A stretch of DNA of 64,000 bases from Dyadobacter sp. (lineage in GTDB: Bacteria > Bacteroidota > Bacteroidia > Cytophagales > Spirosomataceae), in assembly GCF_017744695.1 (NCBI RefSeq), contig NZ_JAGIAS010000007.1, positions 62,001-126,000 of the forward strand, given 5' to 3'. Numbering within the stretch: position 1 is the stretch's first letter; each line of letters starts with the position of its first letter. This document shows, piece after piece, positions 15,207 through 25,245 of this stretch. Position numbers and translations under genes: made by a program. The notes below the pieces were generated by a model. The model ran no database searches, was not told the DNA's origin, and was given only the letters and a program-made list of their open reading frames with translations.

Positions 15207-17324
15207 TCAAAACTGATACATCACCTGTACTTTTGCCTCGCTTCGCTTGCTACCGTTAATTTCGTTGAGTCCTGAGCTGATCTTTTCAATGTCTGAATAC
15301 CGCGTTTGCGACCATCTGAGCCATATTTTAAGCTGTTTTGAAATGGTGTAACGTAGCATTAAATAATGTCTGATGCCGGTATTGTAGTAGGCGGGAATCG
15401 AAAATGCGTAAAGCATATCTCTTTCATACACATATTGCCGGCTGTCGTAATCGTCGGTTTTGAAAAATGCCGCGCGGCCGCTGATTTCGACCTTTGAAAA
15501 ATGCCAGGTCATGTCCTGCACGATCGTGAAGCCGTGGGAGCCTTTTGAATGCGCATTTTTCAACTCGCCATATTGCAGCCGGGTCCGGAAAGCGCATTTG
15601 AGCGGAATTTCGTAATCCATATTGAACATGGCTGTCCGCTTAATAGATCGGATGAGCGATGGATTATTACCCTCTGCCGCAGGATCATTAACCTGTTTAT
15701 GCTTCTCATGAAATAGCAAATAGGCATTCAATCGCTTCGAAGGTTTCCATAGCAAATGCAGGAAATAATCGAAACCGCTGGAAGGTTTATCAACCTGGTA
15801 TTTCAGCCATGGAAACCGGAAATAATCGAAGTAGGTGCTCCATTGCCATTTCCGCGAGGGCGACCAGCGTGCGCCCGCGTAGGCGCCGCGCTCGTTGATG
15901 GGACGTGTGGCTTCGCTGATCGGGTTGCCGCAAAATGTATGGAAGTTGCGGGCATAATGCCGGGCCATCAAGGAAATGTCGATCTTCTTGCCGACGCTGG
16001 CAATGAACCCGCCGATAGCGCCGCTCCCGCCGCTTTTTGAAATCGCGGTTTCAGCAAAAAAATGGATATTCTGCCAATGGTAATCGCCGTGGAGGCCTGC
16101 AACGAGGTTTTGCTTGCCCGAAAATTCATAGCGGTTGTAAGGCAGATCACGTTTTTGGATAAAAGAATCATAGCCGGTATGCAGCATTGTGAGCCCGATT
16201 TGTCCTTTTTGGGACGCTATTTTGTGCAGCAAATGCAAACCGACATGCTGTTCTCCAAGCACATTGTGTTTTTCAATTTCCGAAGGTGTGCGGTGGTAGC
16301 CGGTAACGGGCAGGGAAGTGGTAATGTTGGAATGAATGCTGTCCGGTTCCTGGGTGGCGTCGCGTTTTGTTTTGGAGATTAAAATGGTGAGATCGGTGCG
16401 TGTGGTAACGCTCCACGTCGCTGCAATGCCCCGGAAAAAGGTGGCTTCGGTAGCGGAAGTGTAAGGTTTGAGACCGGTTGTGCTTCTGTAAACGGAACGG
16501 ATCACCTCAGCGCCTTTACCCAGTGAAAATCCTGCGCCGGTAATCATTCCCTGCCCTGCCTGCATCTGAAAGTCGCCGATAATCAGGTTTTTAAGCCGTC
16601 CCCGGTTGAGGATTTGCGCATGAAAGGAAGTATAGTCAATGCCCAAAATCTGCCTGCGGGCATTCCATTGCCATATTTCTTCCCCGGCATCCTTTTCCAA
16701 TGTAATTCCAAAGCTATAAGCACCGCTCCGGGCATTGCGGTAGCAAATGTAGCCGTTGAAGGGCGGGCCCTGGTACCGTGTCGTCGCATTCGAATTGGAA
16801 TCCAACGGTGCATAACCCTTCTGCTGTTCCAGCAACTTCCCCGAACGCAACATGAGGAAATGCTGACCTGGATTTTTTAATGCGTCGCGAAGAGAAACCG
16901 CTTTGACACTGATCGTCACAAAGGGCAACAGCCTTTTAATGGTGTAGATGTCAAATCCAGAAATAGCCTGTAATTCGTAAAGTGAGAGCAATGCACCTGC
17001 TTTTGCACGGTAGTCGAAAAAGGAACGGAGTTGTTCTTCACTTAAAATAAATGTGGCAGCAAGGTCGTCGGGCGTGGCGGTGTTGAGGTCGAGCGGACTG
17101 GCGTAGAGCTGCAAAAGCGCTTCGTAAAGGTCTTCCGAATCGTCGGGCGGTACGGGGAAAAGTTCGGCGATGAACAGATTGATGTCGACGTCAGGCCGGG
17201 GCGGCTCCTGGGCTATGGACAGGAATGGAATGCAAATGCCAAGCAATGCGGTTATCCACAGGGAATAGCCGGCAGGAAACCCTTGAAGATCAAAAGCGTA
17301 TGTGGTTTTCATCGATCTCAGCAT
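15207..17324 (-). CDS. Exported helix-hairpin-helix (ComEA-like) protein with predicted barrel
   Basis: 705 residues. After an N-terminal hydrophobic export segment (about 20-39, ending SIAQ) comes a ComEA-like tandem HhH region (about 70-135): LDLNTATPDDLAATFILSEE, FFDYRAKAGALLSLYELQ and ISGFDIYTIKRLLPFV. The remaining 550 residues are alternating beta-strand sequence rich in aromatic residues and end in the aromatic KVQVMYQF, typical of an outer-membrane barrel. HhH modules bind DNA, so a surface or periplasmic DNA-handling role is possible, but no experiment known to me shows it. It precedes recQ on the same strand. The start may be the second Met (MKTTYAF). Confidence 0.75.
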   Translation of the reverse strand: MLRSMKTTYAFDLQGFPAGYSLWITALLGICIPFLSIAQEPPRPDVDINLFIAELFPVPPDDSEDLYEALLQLYASPLDLNTATPDDLAATFILSEEQLRSFFDYRAKAGALLSLYELQAISGFDIYTIKRLLPFVTISVKAVSLRDALKNPGQHFLMLRSGKLLEQQKGYAPLDSNSNATTRYQGPPFNGYICYRNARSGAYSFGITLEKDAGEEIWQWNARRQILGIDYTSFHAQILNRGRLKNLIIGDFQMQAGQGMITGAGFSLGKGAEVIRSVYRSTTGLKPYTSATEATFFRGIAATWSVTTRTDLTILISKTKRDATQEPDSIHSNITTSLPVTGYHRTPSEIEKHNVLGEQHVGLHLLHKIASQKGQIGLTMLHTGYDSFIQKRDLPYNRYEFSGKQNLVAGLHGDYHWQNIHFFAETAISKSGGSGAIGGFIASVGKKIDISLMARHYARNFHTFCGNPISEATRPINERGAYAGARWSPSRKWQWSTYFDYFRFPWLKYQVDKPSSGFDYFLHLLWKPSKRLNAYLLFHEKHKQVNDPAAEGNNPSLIRSIKRTAMFNMDYEIPLKCAFRTRLQYGELKNAHSKGSHGFTIVQDMTWHFSKVEISGRAAFFKTDDYDSRQYVYERDMLYAFSIPAYYNTGIRHYLMLRYTISKQLKIWLRWSQTRYSDIEKISSGLNEINGSKRSEAKVQVMYQF

Positions 17325-17348
17325 ACGCTTTTGATATGAATGAAAAGG

Positions 17349-18212
17349 TTAGAAGGCTTTCAGACTTAAATCCAGACTTCGGGCCTGATGCGTGAGCGCA
17401 CCGCTGGAAATCCCATCCACACCGGTTTCGGCCACTGCGCGTAATGTTTTTTCGGTAATGTTGCCCGAAGCTTCCGTTTCGTATCGATCGCCGATCCGCT
17501 TTACAGCTTCCCGGAGGTCGTCGAGCGAGAAATTATCCAACATGATAATATCGACGTTGCCGACACGCAGCACCTCGTCCACCTCGGCCAGGTTCCGCGT
17601 TTCGATCTCGATTTTCAGCTTCCGGCCGGTCTCTTTCAGGTATTTGTTAGCCCCGGTAATCGCCGCTTCGATGCCACCTGCGTAATCCACGTGGTTGTCC
17701 TTCAACATAATCATGTCGTAAAGGCCCATCCGGTGGTTCACCGCGCCGCCGATTTTCACCGCCATTTTTTCAAACAGCCTGAAATTCGGGGTCGTTTTGC
17801 GGGTATCGAGCAGTTTTACAGGCAAATCCTTGATCAGGTCCGACATTTGCCGTGCATAAGTGGCGATGCCGCTCATGCGCTGCATAATGTTCAGCACCAG
17901 CCGCTCGGCTTTCAGGATCAGACGCGCGTTTCCTTCTACCGTAAAAACAATGTCTCCTATTGATACGACAGACCCGTCAAAAAGTAACACATCAATTTTC
18001 GGAAGGGGGTAACCGTAATATTTTGCGGTTTCATCGAAGATGATCTGCGCCACTTCCACACCCGCGAGTACTCCGTCCTGCTTTACCAGCAGCTTGGCGC
18101 GCTTGGTGGCATTTTCGGGTACGCTGGCGAGGGATGAATGGTCTCCGTCACCGATATCTTCCAGCAATGCGAGCCTGAGAAGATTCCGGAGTTCGTGGGG
18201 GTCAGTTTCCAT
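17349..18212 (-). CDS. nadC: Nicotinate-nucleotide pyrophosphorylase (carboxylating)
   Basis: 287 residues. Condenses quinolinate with PRPP to nicotinate mononucleotide in de novo NAD synthesis. Landmarks: EDIGDGDHSS at the N-terminus, RLVLNIMQRMSGIAT, LLDTRKTTPNFRLFEKMAVKIGG (family signature, in pieces LLDTRKTTP and RLFEKMAV), HRMGLYDMIMLKDNH and IMLDNFSL. Full length. It lies downstream of the Wzi-like gene with a 17-base gap, probably one transcript. nadK is elsewhere in the window; nadA and nadB are not seen. Confidence 0.97.
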   Translation of the reverse strand: METDPHELRNLLRLALLEDIGDGDHSSLASVPENATKRAKLLVKQDGVLAGVEVAQIIFDETAKYYGYPLPKIDVLLFDGSVVSIGDIVFTVEGNARLILKAERLVLNIMQRMSGIATYARQMSDLIKDLPVKLLDTRKTTPNFRLFEKMAVKIGGAVNHRMGLYDMIMLKDNHVDYAGGIEAAITGANKYLKETGRKLKIEIETRNLAEVDEVLRVGNVDIIMLDNFSLDDLREAVKRIGDRYETEASGNITEKTLRAVAETGVDGISSGALTHQARSLDLSLKAF

Positions 18213-18229
18213 TTTAGTAGAAATTAAAA

Positions 18230-20002
18230 TCAGTAGGTCTGTTGCCGGTAAGCCATATTATAGCGGATGGCAATCGAAAAAACGTTGGAGTTGGTAGCCA
18301 CCTTTGCATCCTGCGAGGTCACTTTCCGCATCAGGTAGCGGCCGTCGAGGAACAGATTGTGGGCCAGTGAGTACGACAGGCGTAAATCGGTAAATAGTGT
18401 TGTTGCTTTGATGCCCTGGCCGATTTTCTGGTTCAGGTTACCCTCGTCTCCCGGCCGTCTCGTTTCGTAGCTCTTCGAAATATCGCCGCCGTAATTGATA
18501 GAAGGCCCTGTGCTCGGATCTTTACCCTGCATGGCCGACATGACGGTGCCGTAAATCGACAGCCTCGGCGTGACTTTGTATCTCAAAATACCCAAATACT
18601 CCCTAAAATTAGCTCCCAACGGGTGCGCGAGCGCCTGACCGTAATGCATGTAGTTACGCCCGCCGTCCTTGTGCGAGTAGGTGTAAGGGCGCACGACGTT
18701 GTATTCGGCCTGCAAATCAAGGTTAGGTATGCCGAAAGCGTCCACGTATTTGGCACCGAGTTGGAAGCTGTATTTGTTAGTCCAGGATCCGCTGCCATTG
18801 AAAAGGAATTTGGTCAAAAACTCGTCGAGTACAAACTGGCTGTAAATAGAAGCGGTTTTGCCCACGAGCCAGCGGAAATCGAAACCGAGCAATGCATTAT
18901 CCTGGCTGCCGATGTAGGATTCTACGTAGCGGTAGAAGATGATGGGGTTGAGGTAATTAAGGTCATATCCGCCGCCAACCGAATCGCGGTTGAAAACTTC
19001 GGCTTCGAACACCCCGAAATTGATTTTGTCCGTCAGGTTAACACTCAAATGGTGAATTGCGGCGAATTTCTTTTTTCTCAAAAACTCAGAGAATGCGTCC
19101 TCGCCACCGTCGATCATGCTGGTCCAGAGGTTGGTATAATGGAACCTGCCGAGCTGGGTATCTAATCTTAAAAACAAATAAGGACTGCTGTTGTCCGAAA
19201 GGATCAGCGAGCGGTAACCGCTGCCGAATGTGTTGTAATCGTGCCCGAATTTCACATTCACGGCTTTCAACGGGCGGAAGGTAATGTAGCCACGCGCCGA
19301 AAGGAAGTCGTTGCCGTGGTTACGCGTCGCTTTCGCCAGACCTTCGCCCGGGAAGCTGTATTTGGGCGCAAATGCATTTACATAGCGCGGGAACCGGCCC
19401 TGGTTATCCGAAACAAATGTGTAAAAACCCAACTTGTCATTAATCATCCCCCTGATCTCCACCCCGCGACCGGTAAACCAGAGCGTCTGATGCGACGTAG
19501 TGTCGTAGCTGTCGTCTTTTCCGATGAAGTTGGTAGTAGTAAAATTGAAATGCAGGTCGAAATCTTTGTTATGAATGCTGTACAGATCGGCGGGGTGATT
19601 GAAAAATTTGCGTTTCTGTCCGGGCGGCGGCGATTTGAACCAACCCAGTCGCGCCAGCTTGTTGTACTTGGCCGAATCCGTGGATATCATGCCTTTGGTC
19701 CATTCCCAACTGTCCTCGCGCAGGTAATCGATCGTTTCCCAGTCCCGATCGGTCAGGTCTACGGTGCCTTCTTTTAATATGGAGTCGGTGAGTGCCACCA
19801 CCGCTTTGCGCTCGAATGGCTTGGCATTGTAGTGAAAACCTTCGGAAAATTTGCCCCTTTTGATTTCCAGACGATCAATGAGATGGTAATAGTCGTCGTT
19901 GAGCGGAACGAATGCACTTTGCGCGTGTACGTAAGCCGAGGATACCAGTGTTAAAAACAGTAATTTAAAATGCCGGATAATTCCTTGATACATAGGCAAC
20001 AA
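18230..20002 (-). CDS. Outer-membrane barrel protein, Wzi/capsule-assembly-like
   Basis: 590 residues with a signal peptide (about 1-27, ending VHAQ). Residues after about 150 are a succession of beta-strands with aromatic girdles (FDLHFNFTTTNF, LGFYTFVSDNQGRFPRY, VNVKFGHDYNTFGSGYRSL), and the chain ends SIAIRYNMAYRQQTY. The FGHDYNxxGxGYRSL region resembles what I recall of the Bacteroidota capsule assembly Wzi family. Wzi of E. coli anchors capsule to the outer membrane; here the role is an inference from fold. It heads a possible transcript with nadC. Confidence 0.65.
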   Translation of the reverse strand: MLPMYQGIIRHFKLLFLTLVSSAYVHAQSAFVPLNDDYYHLIDRLEIKRGKFSEGFHYNAKPFERKAVVALTDSILKEGTVDLTDRDWETIDYLREDSWEWTKGMISTDSAKYNKLARLGWFKSPPPGQKRKFFNHPADLYSIHNKDFDLHFNFTTTNFIGKDDSYDTTSHQTLWFTGRGVEIRGMINDKLGFYTFVSDNQGRFPRYVNAFAPKYSFPGEGLAKATRNHGNDFLSARGYITFRPLKAVNVKFGHDYNTFGSGYRSLILSDNSSPYLFLRLDTQLGRFHYTNLWTSMIDGGEDAFSEFLRKKKFAAIHHLSVNLTDKINFGVFEAEVFNRDSVGGGYDLNYLNPIIFYRYVESYIGSQDNALLGFDFRWLVGKTASIYSQFVLDEFLTKFLFNGSGSWTNKYSFQLGAKYVDAFGIPNLDLQAEYNVVRPYTYSHKDGGRNYMHYGQALAHPLGANFREYLGILRYKVTPRLSIYGTVMSAMQGKDPSTGPSINYGGDISKSYETRRPGDEGNLNQKIGQGIKATTLFTDLRLSYSLAHNLFLDGRYLMRKVTSQDAKVATNSNVFSIAIRYNMAYRQQTY

Positions 20003-20119
20003 AAATCTACTTCGACCGCAAATTGAGCTTTTGCACGTAATTTTTAGAAATGGTGTTCCAAATTACGTCAATGAATTTGTATTATCTTGCATGGAGTAGT
20101 CTAAAAAACTGTCGCTCCC

Positions 20120-20764
20120 ATGTTTTTACTTTCCCAGAAACCTTCCATAGCAGATCACTATCTGGCCGAATTGCGTGACGTGAATTGTCAGAAAGACCGG
20201 ATGCGGTTTCGCCGGAATATGGAAAGGGTGGGTGAGCTGCTGGCGTACGAAATGTCCAAAACGCTTACTTTCAAAACGGAGAAAGTAGAAACGCCGCTCG
20301 GTACCGCCCCGTGCCGGTCGATGTTGCAACCCATTGTGCTCGCCACCATTCTGCGCGCCGGGTTACCATTCCACCAGGGCTTCCTGAATATTTTCGATAA
20401 GGCCGATAATGCGTTCATCGGAGCTTACCGCGGGCACCATATCAATGCAGAGGAGGAATTTACGGTTGAAATGGATTACATCACCAGCCCCGATCTGACG
20501 GGTAAGATCCTGGTAATGATCGATCCGATGCTGGCAACCGGCCGTTCCATGGAAAAGGTTTACCACGCTTTGCTCCGTTTTGGCATTCCTGCTCAGACCC
20601 ATATTGCCTCCGTGATCGCAAGTCCTGAGGGTGTTCAATTCCTTCAACAGAGAATCCCGCAATGCCGCCTCTGGTTGGGAGCCGTGGATCAGAAGCTGAA
20701 CGAACAATATTATATAGTGCCAGGCCTCGGCGACGCCGGTGACCTGGCTTTTGGCGAAAAATAG
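20120..20764 (+). CDS. upp: Uracil phosphoribosyltransferase
   Basis: 214 residues. Makes UMP from uracil and PRPP (pyrimidine salvage). The PRPP-binding loop appears as MIDPMLATGRSM (usual VDPMLATGGS), the preceding region as TILRAGLPFHQGFLNIFDKAD, and the uracil-binding end as IVPGLGDAGDLAFG. It reads convergently into the TonB-receptor gene with only 12 bases between stops; no stem-loop terminator is visible there. Confidence 0.95.
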   Translation: MFLLSQKPSIADHYLAELRDVNCQKDRMRFRRNMERVGELLAYEMSKTLTFKTEKVETPLGTAPCRSMLQPIVLATILRAGLPFHQGFLNIFDKADNAFIGAYRGHHINAEEEFTVEMDYITSPDLTGKILVMIDPMLATGRSMEKVYHALLRFGIPAQTHIASVIASPEGVQFLQQRIPQCRLWLGAVDQKLNEQYYIVPGLGDAGDLAFGEK

Positions 20765-20776
20765 CCTCCCGAACAA

Positions 20777-23700
20777 TCAGTTCAGCAATTCATCGAACAT
20801 AATGGATACGTAGTACGTGCTACCCACGTTCGGGCTGCCGTATGACTGGAAGTACGATTTCCCGAACAGGTTCGTACCGCCCAGCTTGATAATCGATTTA
20901 ATCGCAGGCACTTTCAAGCTAACCTGCGCGTCGAGGTTTTTGATCGCCGGAACCCTTGTATTTGAAAACACAGGAACATCCGTGGTAGTAGGCACCACAA
21001 AGCTCGATTCCCACAAAAAGGCCTGTTGATACCGATACACTACATTGAATCCCCACGTGTTCGAGCTGGTAATACGGCGTCCGAGACTCACATTGTACCG
21101 GTATTTAGGGGTATTGAATTGCGAGTATTGCACTTCAGGCGACGGCGTAAAATCTTTCAACTCGTTGTTCGCCACGTTACCGCCGATATTGAATCCTTTG
21201 GGTAATGCATAATTCAGCCCTATCGCGAAGCCGCGTGTGGTAATGGTCTCGGTGGTATTCACCGTCCGCGCGAAGCCCTGGTAATTACCCACTCCGATAC
21301 CCGATTCAATAGGCAGGCCCGGTGCAGCGGCGGCCGTCGGTACCACGATAACTGTTCCGCCAATGAGATTTTTGTATTTACTGATATAATAATAGGCATC
21401 TATGAAGAGCTTTTTCGCGATAATGCCTTTGTAACCAATTTCGTAGGAAGCAATGCGCTCCGGTTTCAGTTTCACGGGCTGGTATTTGGGCAGTTTTCCC
21501 AATGCATAAGCCTTCGCCAGATCGGGGACGAGTGCCGGCACCTGGGTCGCGAGAATACCCGGCAACTGTGCCGACAGTACGCCCGGAAGTGTCTGGTTGA
21601 CGCCAGCCGTAATAGCCGCCTGGATCACCGCCGGATCATTTGGAATGGTCCCAGCCGCTACGCCCGCGTTGACCTGCGCAGTCACCGCCGTGGTAACCTG
21701 TTGTGTAATGGCGGTAGTTGCCTGTTGGGTAACCACCACCGTCGCATATTGCTGAGCGCTTTGAATAATCGACGGATCGCTTTGTACCACAGCGGCTACA
21801 TTTGCCTCGGAGAGGTTCTGCCGAAGAATACCGCTCGACAAGTTGTAACGTGAATCAAACTCCGGCAAGCCGCCCACGAGCGTTCCGGATGGTGTTCTGA
21901 GGTCGATATACTGGTTTTGAGTGGTTGGAATACGGAAGCCTGTTTGGTACGAAAGGCGGATATTATGCTCGCCAAATGTAGTAACCGCCGATACCCGGGG
22001 TGTAAATTGTCCATCGAAATTCTCGTTTTTGTCGTAACGGATAGAACCGGTCAGTTTTAAATGCTCCGAAAGCAGGTTTTTGCCCGCCTGCACGAACGCA
22101 CCCCATTCATTAATAGGTATCGTGCCGTCACGCCCTTCTTTGGTATCCGCAAATAATGTCCCTGCCGAGCGAAGCGTGTAAAGGCGGTAGTTGGCTCCGG
22201 CGATCAGTTCCAGAAAGCGGACCTGGTTTTTGAAATTATAAAAACCTTCTGCGTGGTACATGTTGGTTTTATCGGCGAAACCGCCCCCTCCATTTACGAT
22301 CGGCATATTCCGGTACTTATCCAGTAGCTGGTTGAATGTAGCGCTGCCCGGCTGCGGCATACCCTGATCCGCAAACTGCCGCGCAGCTATGTGCGCGTCG
22401 GCTTCTGCTGCACCTGCACCGCGCGCCTGCACGAATGCGCCCACATATTGCCCGAACCACGTATTGTTTGGTTTGATCTCACCCAGCATGGAAACCGCCG
22501 CAAGGCCCGCCAGGTACGATTTGCCCGAACGCTCCTGAGTGGTGTACGCTCTCACGGTAAAATTGTCGCCCCGCAGTTCCAGTTTAGCCTGGGTAAGGTT
22601 GAAATCACGTAGCGAATAGCGGCCGGTGCCGGTGTAAACCGTCGTTCCATAGCCGTAATTGACCTGCGCGATGGCCTCTACTTTTTCGTTCAGGCGGTAA
22701 TGCAATGCCACATTCGCCTTGAAACTTTTAGTATCGTAATCCACCAGATCTTTTTCGCGGAAACCTGTGCGGCTGACAAATGCATTGGGAACAAGGCTTA
22801 CCGCTGCCTGAGGAATCTGCCCCGACGCCGCAAGCGCCTTAGCTACTGCATTGATATTGGTCTGGATTTCGTCCCCATACACATTCGTTCCGTCATAATC
22901 CAAGTCGGTCCCTTTTCCACGGTTTGGGTCGGCATTGCCGCCTACGTTGAGGTTGGTATAATTGGTGGCTTCCCAATCCTTCGCCTGGATGTACGAGAGG
23001 TTTACTTTGAATGCGAATTTGTTATGGAATGCTTTGGCATAGCGAACAGTAGCCTCGGCAAATGGTGTAGTGGCTTTCGAACGGGTCTTTTCGTGCATAA
23101 TGCCACCTTTGACGTTCGCGCTCAATCCCTGGTAGAGGAACGGGCTTTTGCTATTCATTAGTACCAACCCGTTTACCGCATTGGGACCGTATAGCGCCGA
23201 TGCCGCGCCGGGAAGAACCTCGACGCTCTCCACGTCGAGCTCCGACATGCCGATGATGTTATCGAGCGGAAAATTGAGCCCGGGTGCCTGGTTATCCATT
23301 CCGTCGATCATCTGCACGGTACGCGGGTTACCGGTCGCGCCAAAGCCACGCATGTTGATGGATTTAAACAAAACGCCCTGCGTCGTCATGTCGATGCCTT
23401 TCAGGTTCGCGAGGGCATCGTAGAAGTTGGTAGCCGGCGTGTCGCGAATGCCCCGGATATCGAGTTTTTCAACCGCAACGGGTGATTTCATGACACTTTC
23501 CTCAACGCGAGATGCGGAAACGACGATTTCCTTACCGAGCACAGGCTGCTCTACCATTTTTATTTCGAGATTCGACATGCTCGCAGTGACCGCAATTTCC
23601 TGGGTTTGAAAACCGACGGAACTGACGATGATGGAAAATGGCGGATTGGAAGTGGTGGTCAGAGAAAACTCACCTTTTGTGTCGGTGATCGTGCCGGCCA

Positions 23701-23860
23701 CTTTACCCTGTATACGAATGCTAACGCCGGCGAGCGGTTCCCGGGTCACCGATTCGGTGACCTTGCCGGTCAAACTAATCTGCGCGAAAGAATGTTGGCA
23801 AAACAACAATACGAGAAACAAGAAAAGCAGATTTCTGAGGGATGCAGAAGTTCGGATCAT
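20777..23860 (-). CDS. TonB-dependent receptor with carboxypeptidase-like N-terminal domain
   Basis: 1027 residues. Signal peptide (about 1-27, ending SFAQ), a CarboxypepD-regulatory-like domain (about 28-105: ISLTGKVTESVTREPLAGVS), then the plug (IVVSASRVEESVMKSPVAVE, the TonB-box side, to about 240) and a 22-strand barrel ending in the aromatic VSIMFDELLN. Substrates are usually siderophores, cobalamin or glycans; no SusD partner adjoins, so the substrate is open. Residues about 684-785 form a strange Ala/Val/Gln/Thr-rich insert (see findings). The gene stands alone, divergent from manC. Confidence 0.93.
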   Translation of the reverse strand: MIRTSASLRNLLFLFLVLLFCQHSFAQISLTGKVTESVTREPLAGVSIRIQGKVAGTITDTKGEFSLTTTSNPPFSIIVSSVGFQTQEIAVTASMSNLEIKMVEQPVLGKEIVVSASRVEESVMKSPVAVEKLDIRGIRDTPATNFYDALANLKGIDMTTQGVLFKSINMRGFGATGNPRTVQMIDGMDNQAPGLNFPLDNIIGMSELDVESVEVLPGAASALYGPNAVNGLVLMNSKSPFLYQGLSANVKGGIMHEKTRSKATTPFAEATVRYAKAFHNKFAFKVNLSYIQAKDWEATNYTNLNVGGNADPNRGKGTDLDYDGTNVYGDEIQTNINAVAKALAASGQIPQAAVSLVPNAFVSRTGFREKDLVDYDTKSFKANVALHYRLNEKVEAIAQVNYGYGTTVYTGTGRYSLRDFNLTQAKLELRGDNFTVRAYTTQERSGKSYLAGLAAVSMLGEIKPNNTWFGQYVGAFVQARGAGAAEADAHIAARQFADQGMPQPGSATFNQLLDKYRNMPIVNGGGGFADKTNMYHAEGFYNFKNQVRFLELIAGANYRLYTLRSAGTLFADTKEGRDGTIPINEWGAFVQAGKNLLSEHLKLTGSIRYDKNENFDGQFTPRVSAVTTFGEHNIRLSYQTGFRIPTTQNQYIDLRTPSGTLVGGLPEFDSRYNLSSGILRQNLSEANVAAVVQSDPSIIQSAQQYATVVVTQQATTAITQQVTTAVTAQVNAGVAAGTIPNDPAVIQAAITAGVNQTLPGVLSAQLPGILATQVPALVPDLAKAYALGKLPKYQPVKLKPERIASYEIGYKGIIAKKLFIDAYYYISKYKNLIGGTVIVVPTAAAAPGLPIESGIGVGNYQGFARTVNTTETITTRGFAIGLNYALPKGFNIGGNVANNELKDFTPSPEVQYSQFNTPKYRYNVSLGRRITSSNTWGFNVVYRYQQAFLWESSFVVPTTTDVPVFSNTRVPAIKNLDAQVSLKVPAIKSIIKLGGTNLFGKSYFQSYGSPNVGSTYYVSIMFDELLN

Positions 23861-24070
23861 GGTCGGTTAGTGGGTTGATGTCTGTAACAAGTTACTAAGA
23901 AATCGATTTTGTTTACATAATATCCAATTTTTTCTTTGGGAATTCATAAAACAAAAATACGTGTGATCGGAAATCAAATAATTCGATGATGTGGGAGAAA
24001 TTTAATGCATTGACGAAAGATCGCTATTCGAGCCATGAACTAACTTTCCGGGACTTTTCCGATGCCCGGA

Positions 24071-24102
24071 TTGAGCATACTGACTCTTTATCATTAGTTT
24101 TG
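24071..24102 (+). promoter_or_regulatory. Putative promoter of manC
   Basis: A TTG at 24071-24073 and TAGTTTTG at 24095-24102, separated by 21 bases, match the Bacteroidota -33/-7 arrangement (TTTG and TAnnTTTG). The implied transcription start lies about 40 bases before the ATG at 24149. Confidence 0.5.
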
Positions 24103-24148
24103 AGGGATTTTATTTAACGTTATAACAAACATACCTTACACAACACAG

Positions 24149-25216
24149 ATGCAGGACACTTATGTGATAATCATGGCAGGCGGCGTAGGAACCCGTTTTT
24201 GGCCGTTCAGCCGGACGGATTTCCCGAAGCAATTCCATGATGTGCTTGGCACAGGAAGGACGCTGTTACAGCAAACGGTCGACCGGTTCGACGGCGTTTG
24301 CCCCATTGAAAACATTTATATAGTAACCAGTCAGGAATACAAGGATCTGATCAAACAGCAGATCCCCGAACTGACCGACGACCAGATCCTTCTGGAACCG
24401 CACCGCCGGAACACCGCGCCGTGCATCGCCTATGCGTGCTACAAAATCGCAGCGCGGAACCCGAATGCGAACGTGGTCGTAGCGCCTGCGGACCATATTA
24501 TATTAAAAGAAGAGGTTTTCAAGGATACCATCAAAGTAGCACTCGGAGCGACCCGCAATGAGGATATTCTGGTTACGCTCGGTATCCAGCCAACGCGCCC
24601 CGACACGGGCTATGGCTATATCCAGTATATCCCGGATAAGCTGACGGTGAAAAAAGTAAAATCGTTTACGGAAAAACCTCATTTGGAACTGGCATTGCAG
24701 TTCCTGGATAGCGGTGATTTTGTGTGGAATGCGGGTATTTTCGTTTGGAATATCAATGCATTCAAAAAGGCGCTGAATCAGTTCCAGCCCGACATTGCTG
24801 AAATTTTCCAGGGCGGAGTCGAACATTATTACCTCGATTCGGAGGATTCGTTCATCCAACGGGCTTACCAGCATTGCGGCAGCATTTCCATCGATAATGG
24901 TATTATGGAAAAGGCTGAAAATGTGCACGTCGTACTGGCTAGCTTCGGATGGTCGGACCTGGGAACGTGGAAATCGATGTATGAAGTTTCGGAAAAGGAT
25001 GAAAACCTGAATGTTACAGACGGCAACCTGATCCTGCATAATACGACGAACTCGATCATCAAAACGCCGAAAGACAAGCTGGTAGTCATTAACGGCCTCG
25101 ATGGTTTCATCGTCGCGGAATTCGACGGCGTGCTGTTGATCTGCAAAAAAGACGACGAACAGAAGGTGAAGGAGTTCGTGGCGCAAGCCAAGGAGCTGGA
25201 CCCGAAATATGTTTAA
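24149..25216 (+). CDS. manC: Mannose-1-phosphate guanylyltransferase
   Basis: 355 residues, a short single-function enzyme making GDP-mannose from GTP and mannose 1-phosphate. IIMAGGVGTRFWPFSRTDFPKQF is the nucleotidyl-transfer signature (pieces AGGVGTRFWP and FPKQF), FTEKPH supplies the catalytic Lys motif, and FVWNAGIFVWN is the sugar-binding segment. The isomerase half of bifunctional ManC/AlgA proteins is absent. GDP-mannose feeds surface polysaccharide synthesis, compatible with GT2, gmhA, kdsA and the dehydratase elsewhere in the window. An intrinsic terminator follows. Confidence 0.95.
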   Translation: MQDTYVIIMAGGVGTRFWPFSRTDFPKQFHDVLGTGRTLLQQTVDRFDGVCPIENIYIVTSQEYKDLIKQQIPELTDDQILLEPHRRNTAPCIAYACYKIAARNPNANVVVAPADHIILKEEVFKDTIKVALGATRNEDILVTLGIQPTRPDTGYGYIQYIPDKLTVKKVKSFTEKPHLELALQFLDSGDFVWNAGIFVWNINAFKKALNQFQPDIAEIFQGGVEHYYLDSEDSFIQRAYQHCGSISIDNGIMEKAENVHVVLASFGWSDLGTWKSMYEVSEKDENLNVTDGNLILHNTTNSIIKTPKDKLVVINGLDGFIVAEFDGVLLICKKDDEQKVKEFVAQAKELDPKYV

Positions 25217-25245
25217 TGCGGTTGATTATTAATGCATGCCGCTTG

